From: Reticulascus tulasneorum
Taxonomy: Eukaryota > Ascomycota > Sordariomycetes > Glomerellales > Reticulascaceae
Length of the DNA stretch: 64,000 bases
Direction of reading: 5' to 3'
Assembly: GCA_001557505.1 (NCBI GenBank)
Contig: LSAX01000006.1
Location: forward strand, 558,001-622,000
Positions 31,138-42,269 of this stretch are shown here, piece after piece; the stretch's first letter is position 1; each line of letters starts with the position of its first letter. The translations under genes and the position numbers were made by a program. The notes beneath the pieces are model-generated. The model was not told the DNA's origin, did not search any database, and saw only the letters and a list, made by a program, of their open reading frames with translations.

Positions 31138-32700
31138 ATGGACCGTCTCTCACAAGAAACCGTCGATCTGATTACTGCCTTCGCGATTGGCAGCAAAGGT
31201 CTCGACGCTTTCTCGAAATCGTGGCATCGGCACCCGGGTCGAACTCCGAGTTGTGCATCTCTTACAACTCTTGCCGCCATTAATACCCGCTGGCAGTATG
31301 CGGCTGAGAGATACAACTTCAGCGATCTTATAGTCACCAGTACCGAAGAGGATATCCAGAGCTTGCGGGACTTCTGTGTGAGGAATGTCCGCCGTCGTCA
31401 GCACCTTAAGACACTACGAATCCATCTCGTCGTTCCCGACTCTGATGGACAATTCTTTTTTGAACAGAAGGCCGATACTCTCGCCTTTAATGAAGCACTC
31501 AAGCGAGTCTTTGGCGTGTTGAAAGTCTGGGATAACGACCTTGCCCAAGGCGCGTCATCTGAGAAGCAAGGCCTCAGTATCATTTTCGAGGACATTTATC
31601 CGCCAAAGCGATTAGAAAGACACCGGCACCATAGAAAAGGCGACCTATCTTCATACAACCTTCATCGTCAAGAGGGTGCCTCACTACGGCGCCGGGAGCG
31701 ATACTTTTCGCTCCATTTACTACCAGAATCTCTGCCACAACTTAAATTTGTGGATAAAATCGAGTTTCAAGGCTCAATGAGAGAGCTGGCGATGGGTACC
31801 TGCTTTCAAATTGCGTCTAAGCTTCCTGGCCTCGAAGCTTTGAACTTGGGCCTGGTCGATGACAACACAGGGCGTGCTTTGACCCTGCAGAGGCAGATGA
31901 GAATTGGATTGGGAGATGTTTTACGTCTTACAGATTCTCGGCGACTGCAATCTGCGGAGATTGTATTTCTTTCAGATTTCCCTATTAATCTTTCTGAGGC
32001 TGCGCCGGACCTAGTCAGCCCGCTGACACAAGATCCATTGAGCGCAGGGTTAAGAGACTTTTCACGCAACTTGACCTCTCTAACTATCGCAGGTCTGCTA
32101 GACCTGAACTTTTTCAATACTCCGCAGAACAGGGAACCATATTGGCCGAATTTGGAGAGGCTGGACCTTGGTTTATATCTACGTACACCATCAGGGAAGA
32201 GGCACTTCGACTTCTATGCGAAGACGGATCATCTCGTGGACGAAAACCTGGTTAACCAAGAAACTCCTTTACACCCCGAAGTCATACCTAACGTCCAAGA
32301 CGAATATGATATTCCGGTCCTCAATCCAGTACCATCCAAGTTCCGCATGGCTCCGAACAATGAGCATCTGCGTCCTTTACTACTGAGTTTTGCGGCCGCT
32401 GCCTCCAATCAAATGCCAGCACTCAAATCTGCGGTGGTGGGCGTACGAGAAAATGCCCGAACTAATCATTGGGAAGTTCGTTGGACTGCGCCGGGCCAGT
32501 ATTCACCGCGAGACAAACAGGCTGGTTGTACTAATGCACGTCGCCGACTACAGTTCATGGATATGCCTGATTGGAGACCGGATGACGAGCTTCTGGGGGA
32601 ACTGAAAATGGTTGGAGAGGAGAGGTACAATGATTATGTGGAGGTTTACTATCTGCCAATCGCCCTAGGACCTAAAGGAGTAAAAGGCAACAGCATATAA
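31138..32700 (+). CDS. F-box-like protein (DUF6546-like)
   Basis: A single-exon protein of 520 residues. The N terminus MDRLSQETVDLITAFA has the look of an F-box first helix, and LTTLAAINTRWQYAAERYNFSDLIV matches the second half, where the box ends in W..A.E...F..L. The middle is a long region with leucine-patterned blocks (LPGLEALNLGLV, NLTSLTIAGLLDLNFFNTP, WPNLERLDLGLYL). The end (LRPLLLSFAAAASNQMPALKS...WEVRWTAPGQYSP) recalls the C-terminal part of DUF6546 proteins. If the F-box is real it would recruit SCF ubiquitin ligase through Skp1. An ATG at 31093 is in frame but adds a polar stretch, so the ATG at 31138 is preferred. Family naming is by pattern only. Confidence 0.75.
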   Translation: MDRLSQETVDLITAFAIGSKGLDAFSKSWHRHPGRTPSCASLTTLAAINTRWQYAAERYNFSDLIVTSTEEDIQSLRDFCVRNVRRRQHLKTLRIHLVVPDSDGQFFFEQKADTLAFNEALKRVFGVLKVWDNDLAQGASSEKQGLSIIFEDIYPPKRLERHRHHRKGDLSSYNLHRQEGASLRRRERYFSLHLLPESLPQLKFVDKIEFQGSMRELAMGTCFQIASKLPGLEALNLGLVDDNTGRALTLQRQMRIGLGDVLRLTDSRRLQSAEIVFLSDFPINLSEAAPDLVSPLTQDPLSAGLRDFSRNLTSLTIAGLLDLNFFNTPQNREPYWPNLERLDLGLYLRTPSGKRHFDFYAKTDHLVDENLVNQETPLHPEVIPNVQDEYDIPVLNPVPSKFRMAPNNEHLRPLLLSFAAAASNQMPALKSAVVGVRENARTNHWEVRWTAPGQYSPRDKQAGCTNARRRLQFMDMPDWRPDDELLGELKMVGEERYNDYVEVYYLPIALGPKGVKGNSI

Positions 32701-33659
32701 GCTTATCCTTATAGACGGCGGATTGTTGGCCTATAGTCTAATGGCTATTCAGATATATTTCTCATCGGTCGTCGAGTGTCAGAGCTTCGAGTCTCATACT
32801 TGCCGACCCAGAAAATATATAGGAGTGTTTTAGATTCAAAGCTGACGTTCTTGAACCATTGAGTTAGCTCAACACGCGTCTTCTTACTACGAGGAGACAC
32901 TTGCGAATATAATGCTAAGTTACCTGAGACCTGCCTTTCTGCCAGTCAATGTTACAGAGGTTTCCCCTTTTGCCAAGATCTATATGAACTATCACCCATT
33001 GTCATGTCAGTTGTACACCGTGATGCGTTGTATATCATGAAAGACCTCATTTAAAGAGCCAACCATGGATTTCCTCCAGAAACGTGTAGAAGAGATATCC
33101 AGCCTCGGTTGCGACGACTCAGTTACTCACTGGCAGTCGAACTAGGAGCTGGAGTGACACTCTGCAGCCGAATGGCATTCTAGCTTTAAGTAGGGTGCCT
33201 GCGAGAGTTCGGCATAAATTCTATGTACCGCTGCATAACACAGCATACAATCGATATTGGCATGGCTAATATGTTAACCAGAACCAATAATCTTTTTTTG
33301 TGATCCGTCAAGATGTACCGGGAAAGCAGGGCTATTTTCTAAACGAGTCGGAGAGGGGTCGATGCCATCTGGAGTTATTCCGCCTAAATAATGAGTACGC
33401 GTGGGCCAGAGGAGTCGTAGTAGAGCTTCATATTAGACGGTGTTGTTGCGGGAGATAAACGGCTGATATAAGGAGATCCGAGAATCCTACGTACTCCACG
33501 ATTTACTGCAGGTAAAAGTGTATTGCATTTCAGGTCACTGATCCCCGTTATCTACCCGGAAGACATCTTCTTACTCTAACTAGAATCTCTCAGATACGGA
33601 GCTCCAAATCGCTCAACTAATATACTCCTATTGTAGAGCACCACCAAACAGCCAATACG
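32701..33659. other. Intergenic region
   Basis: About 960 bases, moderately AT-rich, with no recognised gene. It holds the promoter of the SMP-30-like gene. Confidence 0.4.
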
Positions 33660-34645
33660 ATGGTCAGACCAATGGCCGCGGTCTTGGCCGGACTCATTCC
33701 GGCTGTAGTATCCACCGTCATCTCTCGACAAACAGACCCTCCCGCACAAGCATCTTTAGTCTTTGACTTCCCCGGAATCGATGCATGGGCAGAGAACCTC
33801 GCCATCCGACCTAATGGGGATATCTTAGTCACGCGTATGGATGTCGCTGAGCTCTGGACAGTGAATCCGGCGACGAAGAACGCCTCCGTTGTGTACTCGT
33901 TTCCAGCTCTCTCCCTGACAGGCATTACCGAGATTAGCCCAGACGTGTTTATCGTTGTGTCGGGCGACTTCGACATTAAGACTGGGATCAACAGCGATGG
34001 GACTTGGGCCATTTGGAAAGCAAACTTCAACACTGACCCCCCCAGAATTCACCTGGCTCAAAATGTTCCCAGGCTCATCGAGCTTGAATGGCATTGCGCG
34101 ATTTGACAATGACAGCGTTTTCATTGGCGATCCTGGCAGAGGCACTATCGCTAGAGTCGTCATTTCCACTGGTGGTTCTGGTGGTACCATGAATGAATGG
34201 GACACGATGGGCCCGCCGCCAGGCGGCTCCTTTGGCGTTGACGGAATCAAATACAAAGATGGCTTTGTCTGGTTTACCAACATTTTGAAAGGCTTGTTCT
34301 GCAAGGTGTGTTGTTCGGTGCATCGTTTGCTAGGGGATCCCGAACACGCTAACATGGTAGAAGGTTCCGGTCGATGCCAAGGGAAACCAGATTGGTTCGG
34401 TACAGACTCTCCAGAGCAACTTCACTTCTGACGACTTCAACTTTGGTCCCGACGGTTCGATCTACGTCGCTACCTTCAGCAACAATCTCATTGTGAAGCT
34501 TCCGCCGAGCGGGGAAGGCCCACCAGTCTCCGTTGCCACTGTGACTGGGGCATCCTCCTGTCAGTTTGGGCGAGGCCAAAATGATAAGAACACTCTGTAC
34601 GCTACAGGAGGCAGATCGGGACAGCTAGTCTCCATTCAACTGTAG
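33660..34645 (+). pseudogene. Secreted SMP-30/gluconolactonase-like beta-propeller protein, frameshifted
   Basis: A six-bladed propeller of the SMP-30/strictosidine-synthase-like type. The signal peptide is MVRPMAAVLAGLIPAVVSTV. Family blocks are ENLAIRPNGDILVTRMD, LTGITEISPDVFIVVSGDF, SLNGIARFDNDSVFIGDPGRG, and FGVDGIKYKDGFVWFTN. After an intron (34306-34363) come FNFGPDGSIYVATF and NTLYATGGRSGQLVSIQL. The reading frame changes by one base in or near a run of seven C at 34037-34043. One C less would join both halves in frame with no loss. It is therefore either a young frameshift or a sequencing/assembly error in a homopolymer. Apart from this the roughly 309-residue product looks complete. 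Confidence 0.75.
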
Positions 34646-35195
34646 CCAACCAAGGTCGGGGGTCAGTGGACGGAGCGTTACATGAGGAAGTCAGCGAGAC
34701 AGAGCTTATGGTCTGAGCATTTGGGGATATGTTGTTGCACTTATTGCACTCGAGACCAAAAGTAACGGTTCTGCAACAGTCTTGTAGTAAGGAATAGTTC
34801 TGATACAAACACTCCTTACGCTTTGGAGGTCTGCAGTCAGTGGTCGGCGAGGTCGTATATATTCACCGAAATTCATGCAAAAGACTTGTGTTGGCAGCAG
34901 GTTGATCGCCATCTCAGAGCCGCGGCTTGACAGGCGGAACCTGCAGCTAAATAATTCACGAAAACCATCAGCCAATTAAAGTCAATGAACCTGAGTAACT
35001 TTGTCCATGGGTAATTACCTAGCGGGTTGGCAGGCCTGTCCTGTCCAAACTCCCCGGCAGCCTTGCGTATCCATGCAAGCGGATCGTGAAAAACGGTGCC
35101 GCTTAACTGGTGGGAGTTGTGGACGACCTTCGCTCAGAAGGTTATGTGAAAGATAATGTAAGACCTGAACGAACATTCTAGTCATTTAGGCATAG
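34646..35195. other. Intergenic region
   Basis: About 550 bases with no recognised gene. An open frame on the complement (34706-34975) shows no motif. Confidence 0.4.
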
Positions 35196-35323
35196 ATTCA
35201 CTGTAGTATTCGCTTCAGTATTTCTATGAATAGCTGCTTGAATATCTCAATAATTGACTATATGTTCACTGCAACATTCGCTCCAGTATGTTTGCGAATA
35301 CGGAGTAGCTTCCTGAATCTCCA
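35196..35323 (+). repeat. Two-copy imperfect tandem repeat
   Basis: Copy one (35196-35249) begins ATTCACTGTAGTATTCGCTT and copy two (35264-35323) begins GTTCACTGCAACATTCGCTC. Both continue CAGTAT-TTT-GAATA, then AGCT-C-TGAAT-TC. Most differences are transitions. The unit is about 55-60 bases with a 14-base gap. Its role is unknown; it lies about 300 bases upstream of the glycosyltransferase gene. Confidence 0.7.
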
Positions 35324-35633
35324 AGTGCTAATTAAAGCGGCACTGGTTTTTACGATCCTCCTCATGCAGGCCACAGCCCTACGTGCTCACTAATTTCCCA
35401 GCATTTCCAGTTAAGGTAATCTGTACCAGGCCCCGTATCAATATCCTAGCCCGCCTGATTAGGCGAAATGAACGACAGAGTGGGCCTACCCCATGCAGCG
35501 CCATGACCCCCCCAAGACACCCCCAACGAAGTACTTATACAGGATCGCGGTGCGAGTCGACCTCCGTGGGAGGTCGCGATCCGTACCTTAGGTCAAACAG
35601 TCTTGAGCGCGTTTCCTGTCCGGCAGTCTTCCA

Positions 35634-37282
35634 ATGGCCTCTAGCAAGACGAAGAAAGCGGTCGTCTTCCTCACCAATGCCGACGCAGGACAAATCAACC
35701 CGCTCCTGGCAATCGCCCACAGCATCCTGCAGAACACCAGCGCCGAAACCCAATTGCACGTAATTTCTTGGTCTGGACTCGACTCCGAGCTCGCCCAGAC
35801 GGTTCAAGCAGCATGTCCGCCCGACTCCCGTCTGCCGCCGCGAGAGATTCAGTATCACCTCCTGAAATCGGGTAGCAGCCAAGTCGCTACCTCCGACAAG
35901 TTCTACAATGGCGAGGCATTCTCGGGCCTCTACCACGGCAGGTCAATTCGAGAGCACATAGCATTTTATCGCAAGTCTAATGATATGACGCTGCTACTGG
36001 GCAAGGAGGAATATCTTGGGCTTTTCTTCGAGGTGCTGGGGCTGTTGAAACAGATTGAAAACTCAGTCGGCGGGAAGGAGAATGTGGTTACTGTGGTAGA
36101 CTCGCTCCTCCCGCCAGCTATGGATGCCGTCTTGGCGTCCGAGTCGAAGGCGGTGATGATGTGGTCTCTCACCTTGCGAGAGCTGGCCATCGCCGATCAG
36201 GGAATCTGGGACATGCTGGTCAAACATCCATTGTAAACCCCCTCGTTCTAGAAGCTCTGACTTTCAGCTGACGATACACCCCCATAGCTTATTCTCGCAC
36301 ATCCGCTTCCCAGTGCCCTGGCATCTCATACCACTCAACATCTTCTACTTCATGTGCTTGGTCTACAGCATGGTAATCAACACGCGCATCCCGGCTATCA
36401 TGAAAGCGCGAAAAGCAGCCCATCCATCAAAGCCACCAGAGATACCCATGAGCTATATTCCCGGCATTCCAATGATTACTCACAGTCTACCCGAGTTGGA
36501 ATTCCCTCTCAAGAACATCCCAAAATGTATTTATCCCTGTGGACCGGTCGTTCGCCCTGGCCAGCCACTTGACATCTCGGACCCCGAACTGGCGCAGTGG
36601 CTGCGTCAGCCGGGGAAGAAGACGCTGGTGATCAGCTTGGGGAGTCATAGGATGTACACCGACGAGAACGCATCAGAGATGGCAGCCGCGTTGAGAGTGT
36701 TCTTGGGGCGATTGCCCGAGTCGCAGGTGTTGTGGAAGATCAGGGCGTCCAACGATGCAACTTGGCAAATAGAGGATCTCCTAGCGGAGGAGCAAAAGCA
36801 GGGCAGGGTCCGGATACTGAAGTGGATAAAGCCTGCTTTACTCGCGGTAATGCAAGAAAAGGGCGTGATTGGAGTTGTGAATCATGGAGGAGCGAACATG
36901 TGGTTCGAGAGCATTGCGTAAGTACCCACAAGCGCTTTCACACGCATAGCTAACAATGATGATTTTCAGGGCTGGAATTCCGCAGGTAATTCTACCAGCT
37001 TGGTTAGACTGCTACGACACGGCGATTAAAACGGAGTATCTCGGTAATGGTGCTTGGGGCAACGAGATCGCTTGCCCGCAGTGGAAGGCACAGGAGCTCG
37101 AAGCAGCACTTGTAGAAGTCTTTATTGGACCCAAAAGCGCCTCTTACCTAGAGAAGGCGAGAGAAATGGCCCAGGTTTGCAAAGCACATGGCACGGGGAG
37201 AGACTTGGCTGCGAGAAAAGTGTTGGAGGTTTTGGAGAACCCGAAAGTTGACCCAGAGCCATCGTGGAGGTGGAGCCCATAG
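35634..37282 (+). CDS. UDP-glycosyltransferase (GT1 family)
   Basis: An enzyme that moves a sugar from a UDP-sugar to a small lipophilic acceptor. Exons are 35634-36232, 36288-36917 and 36970-37282, giving 513 residues. The N-terminal domain starts KKAVVFLTNADAGQINPLLAIA, with the acceptor-side glycine/asparagine loop. The donor domain carries KKTLVISLGSHRMY, the segment RVRILKWIKPALLAVMQEKG, and the signature VNHGGANMWFESIAAGIPQV, which is interrupted by intron 2 and rebuilt exactly by splicing. LDCYDTAIKTEYLGNG follows in the usual place. There is no signal peptide and no C-terminal membrane anchor, so it should be cytosolic, like other fungal UGTs that act on sterols or xenobiotics. The substrate is not predictable. 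Confidence 0.9.
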
Positions 37283-37750
37283 AGCCGTGGAGAGAAATAA
37301 TTGTGATTTTTAATCAAGGAGGTATGTACGAATGCAGCTCATTTCAATGTCTCTTTCGCCAATCAAAAGATTCCTAGAATACAATTGCATGTGCAGTCAT
37401 CAATGGACGACTGAATCACCGAATCGTTGAAGTCCCCAGCCGGACAGAAGATCTTTGAATAAAAACTTGCTTACGCTCTCGAAACCCTTGTACTTATGGA
37501 TATGAAGGTACATGGCACTAAAGACGAAGTCGTGGAGGGCTGTCTACAGTCAACATATTGTTGCACGGTGCATTTCGTGATGTGTTGAGGCAGCTGAGTC
37601 TCTTGAGCTTTGACATCTGGCCAGCGCATGCCAAGGTCAATCGAGCAATGTAAGGAGTCGATAAACTATTGCCATGGACGTATTTTCCATTTACACCTGA
37701 GCTTCCGCACGTAACCTAGCTCGAAATTGACACACCTGGGGGAGGACTCA
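37283..37750. other. Intergenic region
   Basis: About 470 bases downstream of the glycosyltransferase. No gene recognised. Confidence 0.4.
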
Positions 37751-38346
37751 CTACATGCCACGACGGCCACGGCCATGTCCATCCATATGTGAGTGGGACT
37801 CGTTCCAACTGGGAGAGTAACTATCGTATCCTTGGTGATCATCCCTCCCAGAACGGTGTCTTTCAACATGCAGCTTTTGATCCCAGTAGCCAGCAGTCCG
37901 ACGGCCAATGGAAGCGTTCGGAGACGAGCTCAAGTAAGATCCGGACGAAAGAGGTGAACGTTCGCGGGGAGGTTGGGGACGGAAAGTTTGTCGCTCTCGA
38001 TCGAATCGTCCTCGGGAGTAGTAGCCATCCGTGCTTCGGTCGGTCGTTTTTTGCACCTTCTTCGGGGTTTTATCTTCGTCTGTAGCTGCAAGAAGCCGCT
38101 TCACTGTAGCTGTAGAGACGCGGCAGTCGGGTGAACAGATACGAAGAGGGGAAATAATGACAAGGCGAAAGAACAGGAGGAATCGAAATGCCCTACGAGG
38201 GTTCCGATCCGACCTGGAAGTCTTGATCACAGAGTAGTCGCATGTTCCAAGATGACATCAAGAGATCTAGACGCTTCTGCTAGGCGTTGGAATTCTTTGT
38301 CGTGAACTGATTTCTCGATATCCATGTTTGGCCTGCCTTGCAACAT
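37751..38346 (-). CDS. Possible Ser/Arg-rich low-complexity protein (doubtful)
   Basis: The complement has a 159-codon frame (38230-37751) whose second half is rich in R, S, Y, G and H, ending DGHGRGRRGM, like an RNA-binding disordered tail. Just upstream, another short frame (from ATG at 38346 or 38325) reads MDIEKSVHDKEFQRLAEASR and stops near 38243. The two could be exons of one gene, but I could not find a GT-AG pair that keeps phase. The codon pattern looks more coding-like than random. No domain is recognised. Treat as a candidate only. Confidence 0.3.
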
Positions 38347-38349
38347 GTC

Positions 38350-38900
38350 TTGTCCCAAACATTCTTGCAGATAGTGGCTATGGGTGACTAACATTCATCT
38401 CTGAATCATGCCAAAATAGGCTCCAAGTGGCTGCGAGGAACGGAAAGAGCTCTCTACGGATTGGTGTTCGTCGTTGCTATCCCGGCAGATTTACAATGAA
38501 AGCTCTCTCGGCTCACCAACCTCTGACCAACGAGATGGGCCGGATGACCCTTGCCGCTATAGACTGACTCGAAGTCTGTGCTCTGGAATGATCAAGGTCA
38601 TCACAAGGTGACTAGCTCCAATCCCCATAAGATAGTTTGCCTCACTCCAATAGTGAAACTTCTTAGTCGTCTAGCTGCATAAGCTCGTATCCGTAACGGA
38701 TGCAACTTCGCTGCAATATCCAAGCCAATGCAGATAGATAATAGATAACGGGCAAACTCGTGATTATGGCTAGTATGTCATGTAATCTGAGAAAGTTCAA
38801 GCGGCCTCCTTTTGGCGCGTATCGCTAAGTGTAGGAACCTGGGGCGTTTCTGTGATATGTGGAGAGCTTATAGTAATATCTGATTCGACGCTTCCAAACT
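38350..38900. other. Intergenic region
   Basis: About 550 bases, with the 3' end of the HET gene at its right edge. No other gene recognised. Confidence 0.4.
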
Positions 38901-40962
38901 TTAGATGATCACCACTTCCTCCGTGCTGCTGTTTATTTCGCCATGCCACACTACATCCCAAGCCCTTTCTTCTTCCCAAACCATCCCAAGTCTTGAATAG
39001 CAGTTTGATTGCCCGGTTGCGCCAAGCACCATGAGTACTACTAGTGCTCCTTTTCTCCCGAGCAGCAAGAGAGTCACAGGAACCTCATCAAACCGCGAAG
39101 GAGGCCCCGTCCCTGCTCTCTGCAAGGTTCTCTTCTCCTTGCCGTCAGAATACTCCACCCAGTCCGCGGCAAGAACTGTATCTGGAACGAAAATTTTGGC
39201 CTTGTGCCTCGCAGTTGTAATTGGGGTTATGCAGTAAGATCCCGTCCGAGCTGGCGACAGGCCAGACCACGCCGTCGCCAAGATGGTTTTCCCGACGAGT
39301 CTCACAAAGCCACTTTCGATTTTCCCAAAGCGATTACTCCCTCCAACACGACAAACTGCGTCAATTATTCTGACGTTGGAAACAAGCACCGATCCGGCCC
39401 CGATCGTGTCAAAATCGATCCCGTCATCAAGTGATGCCCATGACCATGATGGACATCTGTAAGTCGGTGGCATTGGTTTCGGTGGACGCTCGGAAACTGT
39501 TGTCGTTGTGTACCAACAGAGATCATCCGGAAGGTTGTCCCTCCAGAGGCCTGCCAGGTACTGCGATCCGGTCACCTCGGAGACCTTGGTTGCCAGGCCG
39601 CTCAGTGCAGGTAGTTTGTCGCCAGGATACGTAAGTAGCCTGGACGAGTAAGACTGAACCATTCGCCGCCAGGTGGGGTAGGGGGAGTCTACGACCGTCT
39701 TCCCCCATGTTTGCGGGTCGGGGGAGATATCCGAGATGTGGACCATAAACCCGCCAGTCTCGCATTCGCAAAGACGTCGGCATCTCCACAAAAGCTCCGC
39801 CGCGCTATAGTAGACGAGACGGCTTGCGAGGGCGCTCTCCTGCCAGGCCCAGCCACGCGAGACCAGCCGGGATAGTGGCGTTCCGTGAGAGGTTGGGTAG
39901 TAATTGAGTGCCCGGGCTGCGACCAACGAGGTCTTGCCGTCTACAGTTGAAGACAAGGAGAAGGTTTTCGGAGACCAAGCGTGGTCGCGCGCCCTGAGGA
40001 ATGGCTCCGTGCTATCCGCACTGCTCCCGGCGGCGACGACAAGATGCGCGTTCTCGTAGTAAGCGGCCATCTTTGCCGATTCGGTCTCCCAATCAACGGG
40101 GTCGTCTTGAATAATGCAAAGAGAGTCGATCCACAAGAACGGGATGTGGAGCCTGCGGCAAACCGTGACGAAGTCCCGAAAGACCGCTGGCAGGCTGTCC
40201 CAGCTGATTTTGCTTCGCAGGTCGCCCAGGCTCGCTGTAAGCGCCCTGAGAGGCTGCCGCCCGCCCCAACAATGACTGAGGGCTGCATAAGTTCCGAATG
40301 AACCCTCACTTGGCTCAAGCAACTTGATCTGCGTGTTATCCTCTCCCAAGCCGAGGACGCGTCGGGGGAGACGGGACGACAATAGCCGGAAGCATTCAGA
40401 ACCATGTGAAGTTTGGCAATTGCTCAGCTGTCGACTGATGAAGTCGAAGCATGAATCATCTGCGGCGTGGGTAGCAGCACCCTGCTTCGAGGCGAGGGTG
40501 GGCCAGCCTTCAATCGGCTGGGCTACATTAGAGCATCATGTGAGTCTATGATCGCAAGCTATACGTCGCATCTTGGAACATAGGACATAACATGTCGTGC
40601 CTACCAGAAGGGTTGTAAATTTCCACGACAGAGACTGAAGTGGTATTTGCCGATGACCAGCAAACTGCCCAAGCTCTGGCAGTCGATCCTAAGCGGTGTT
40701 CGATCCTGGCGAACGAGTTCGGCCCTGGCATGTCCAGAGACGAATCCCATATTTCTCGTAGGGAGGGTGCAAATGCTTCCAGGACCAGTGAGAGCAGGGC
40801 GCAGTACCGGCAAGTTCCCTTTCTTGCCTTCCAGAGCGACTGGAGAGGGATATTCTCGAGAACCAGCAGATTGCCGGGATGGTCGCGGCACACCCCTCCC
40901 AGGCACGACGGACTTGACGCGCAAGTCATTGGCTTCAGGTCATTGCAAATACTGCATGTCAT
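38901..40962 (-). CDS. HET-domain (heterokaryon incompatibility-type) protein
   Basis: HET domains trigger non-self cell death on hyphal fusion and are widely multiplied in moulds. Exons on the complement are 40962-40605 and 40522-38901, with an 82-base intron, giving 659 residues. The cysteine-bearing N terminus (MTCSICNDLKPM...CRYCALL) is the usual lead-in of this class. The intron removal is supported by a clean 50-residue bridge. The HET domain begins near residue 198 with YAALSHCWGG. It continues with LHIPFLWIDSLCIIQDDPVDW and MAAYYENAHLVVAAGSS, and ends with SRGWAWQESALASRLVYYS near 365. The rest includes CPSWSWASLDDGI, a standard motif of the C-terminal part. The gene appears intact. 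Whether it acts in incompatibility cannot be judged from one allele. Confidence 0.93.
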
Positions 40963-42269
40963 CGCTTTGGGTATCTCTGTCGTTGAAAGAAGGGATTGGC
41001 GTAGCCTAGGCCCCGAAAACGTAATGTGGTTGAGGCCTGATCTCGTGTGGTGGAAATTAGGAGCCTGAGCCGCACAATAGCCAGAGCCCTATGTCTTTCT
41101 TGCAGATGCATCGCTGGTTGGTTTGGTGGCTGGACACACTAATCAGTCTTGGTGATAGCGTTTTTTCTTGAAATTGAGTCTCAACAAGGGCTCGCCATGA
41201 TAGATAAGACAACGAGAGAAAAAGAATTGTATTCCGAAAGAGAATTACATTCATATCTTACAGTAGTCCCCAAGTTTAATATTTGATTATTATATATGAC
41301 AGGCAACATTAAATAGACTTAACTACCCCCCTTAGTGAAGCCACTTTTCACATTGGGCTCACTCCAGCTCGCCATTAAGCTTGCTCTTGAAGTACCCTAG
41401 GAAGACCGCTTTGAACTTGGAGACTGCGTAATAATCTGCCATCTTGAGCAAGAGTGGAAAACCTCGGGTAACATCTAATTATTGTCAGTCAAACACCAGG
41501 ACAAGGACGGGTCAGAGAGCGCTGCTGGCTAGTCACATGACTTGGTCAAATGGGACTTTCAGCTGAGCACCACCACAATCTTGGCGTCATTGCACGATTT
41601 CCGGCTTGCAGGTTTTGCAAATATCAATTACAATTGTATTAGATTTATGGCGAATGTTAGACAAACATCTTCTCAACCTGCAGCTCTAATTATAGGTTTG
41701 CTAGGTCTATCGAGGAGAGAGAGGAAACCCCTTCTCCTAGCCATCACCTTTGCTTATACATGCTGACTGAAGCCATTCACATGTTAACACATACTGGCAA
41801 GGAAACTTACAAACGTACAAACGTTGGAGAAGAACGGCACACGAATGTTGCATATACGTACATTAGAGAGATACCAAGGAGGTTCAGTAACGCTGATAAG
41901 GACTGATATCCATCAAGCTCTGATTTGTATTGGTACTACTTCACTACTTCAAGCATGCAATGTGAGTTGAGATTCTCTTCTCATGGTGCACTCCGAAACC
42001 GCTACTCGGAAGTGCAAGCGAGATCATATGCATTCCTTGAATCAGTCACTGCAGGCGGTGTGTGCAACTGGCCAAGGGGATAACGGCCCGACCTTGCAGA
42101 GCCCACCAATCTACGACGCACAGGTGCAACTACACAAGCACCCAAGGGAAGTTTATGATATAATTTCCTCATGATCGTTCGTACGGGATAGATAATAAGA
42201 ATCCGATTTCACAATGAATGTAGCCTGGCTTCTCAGGAGCATCCACTTGTACTGGAACTAACTGAACGT
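40963..42269. other. Intergenic region with a possible coding scrap
   Basis: About 1.3 kb. On the complement, 41442-41359 encodes a 27-residue stretch starting MADYYAVSKFKAVFLGYFKS, ending in a stop. It looks like a natural protein C terminus, but I find no preceding exon and do not recognise it. The remainder, including AT-rich 41270-41330, shows no gene. Confidence 0.3.
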
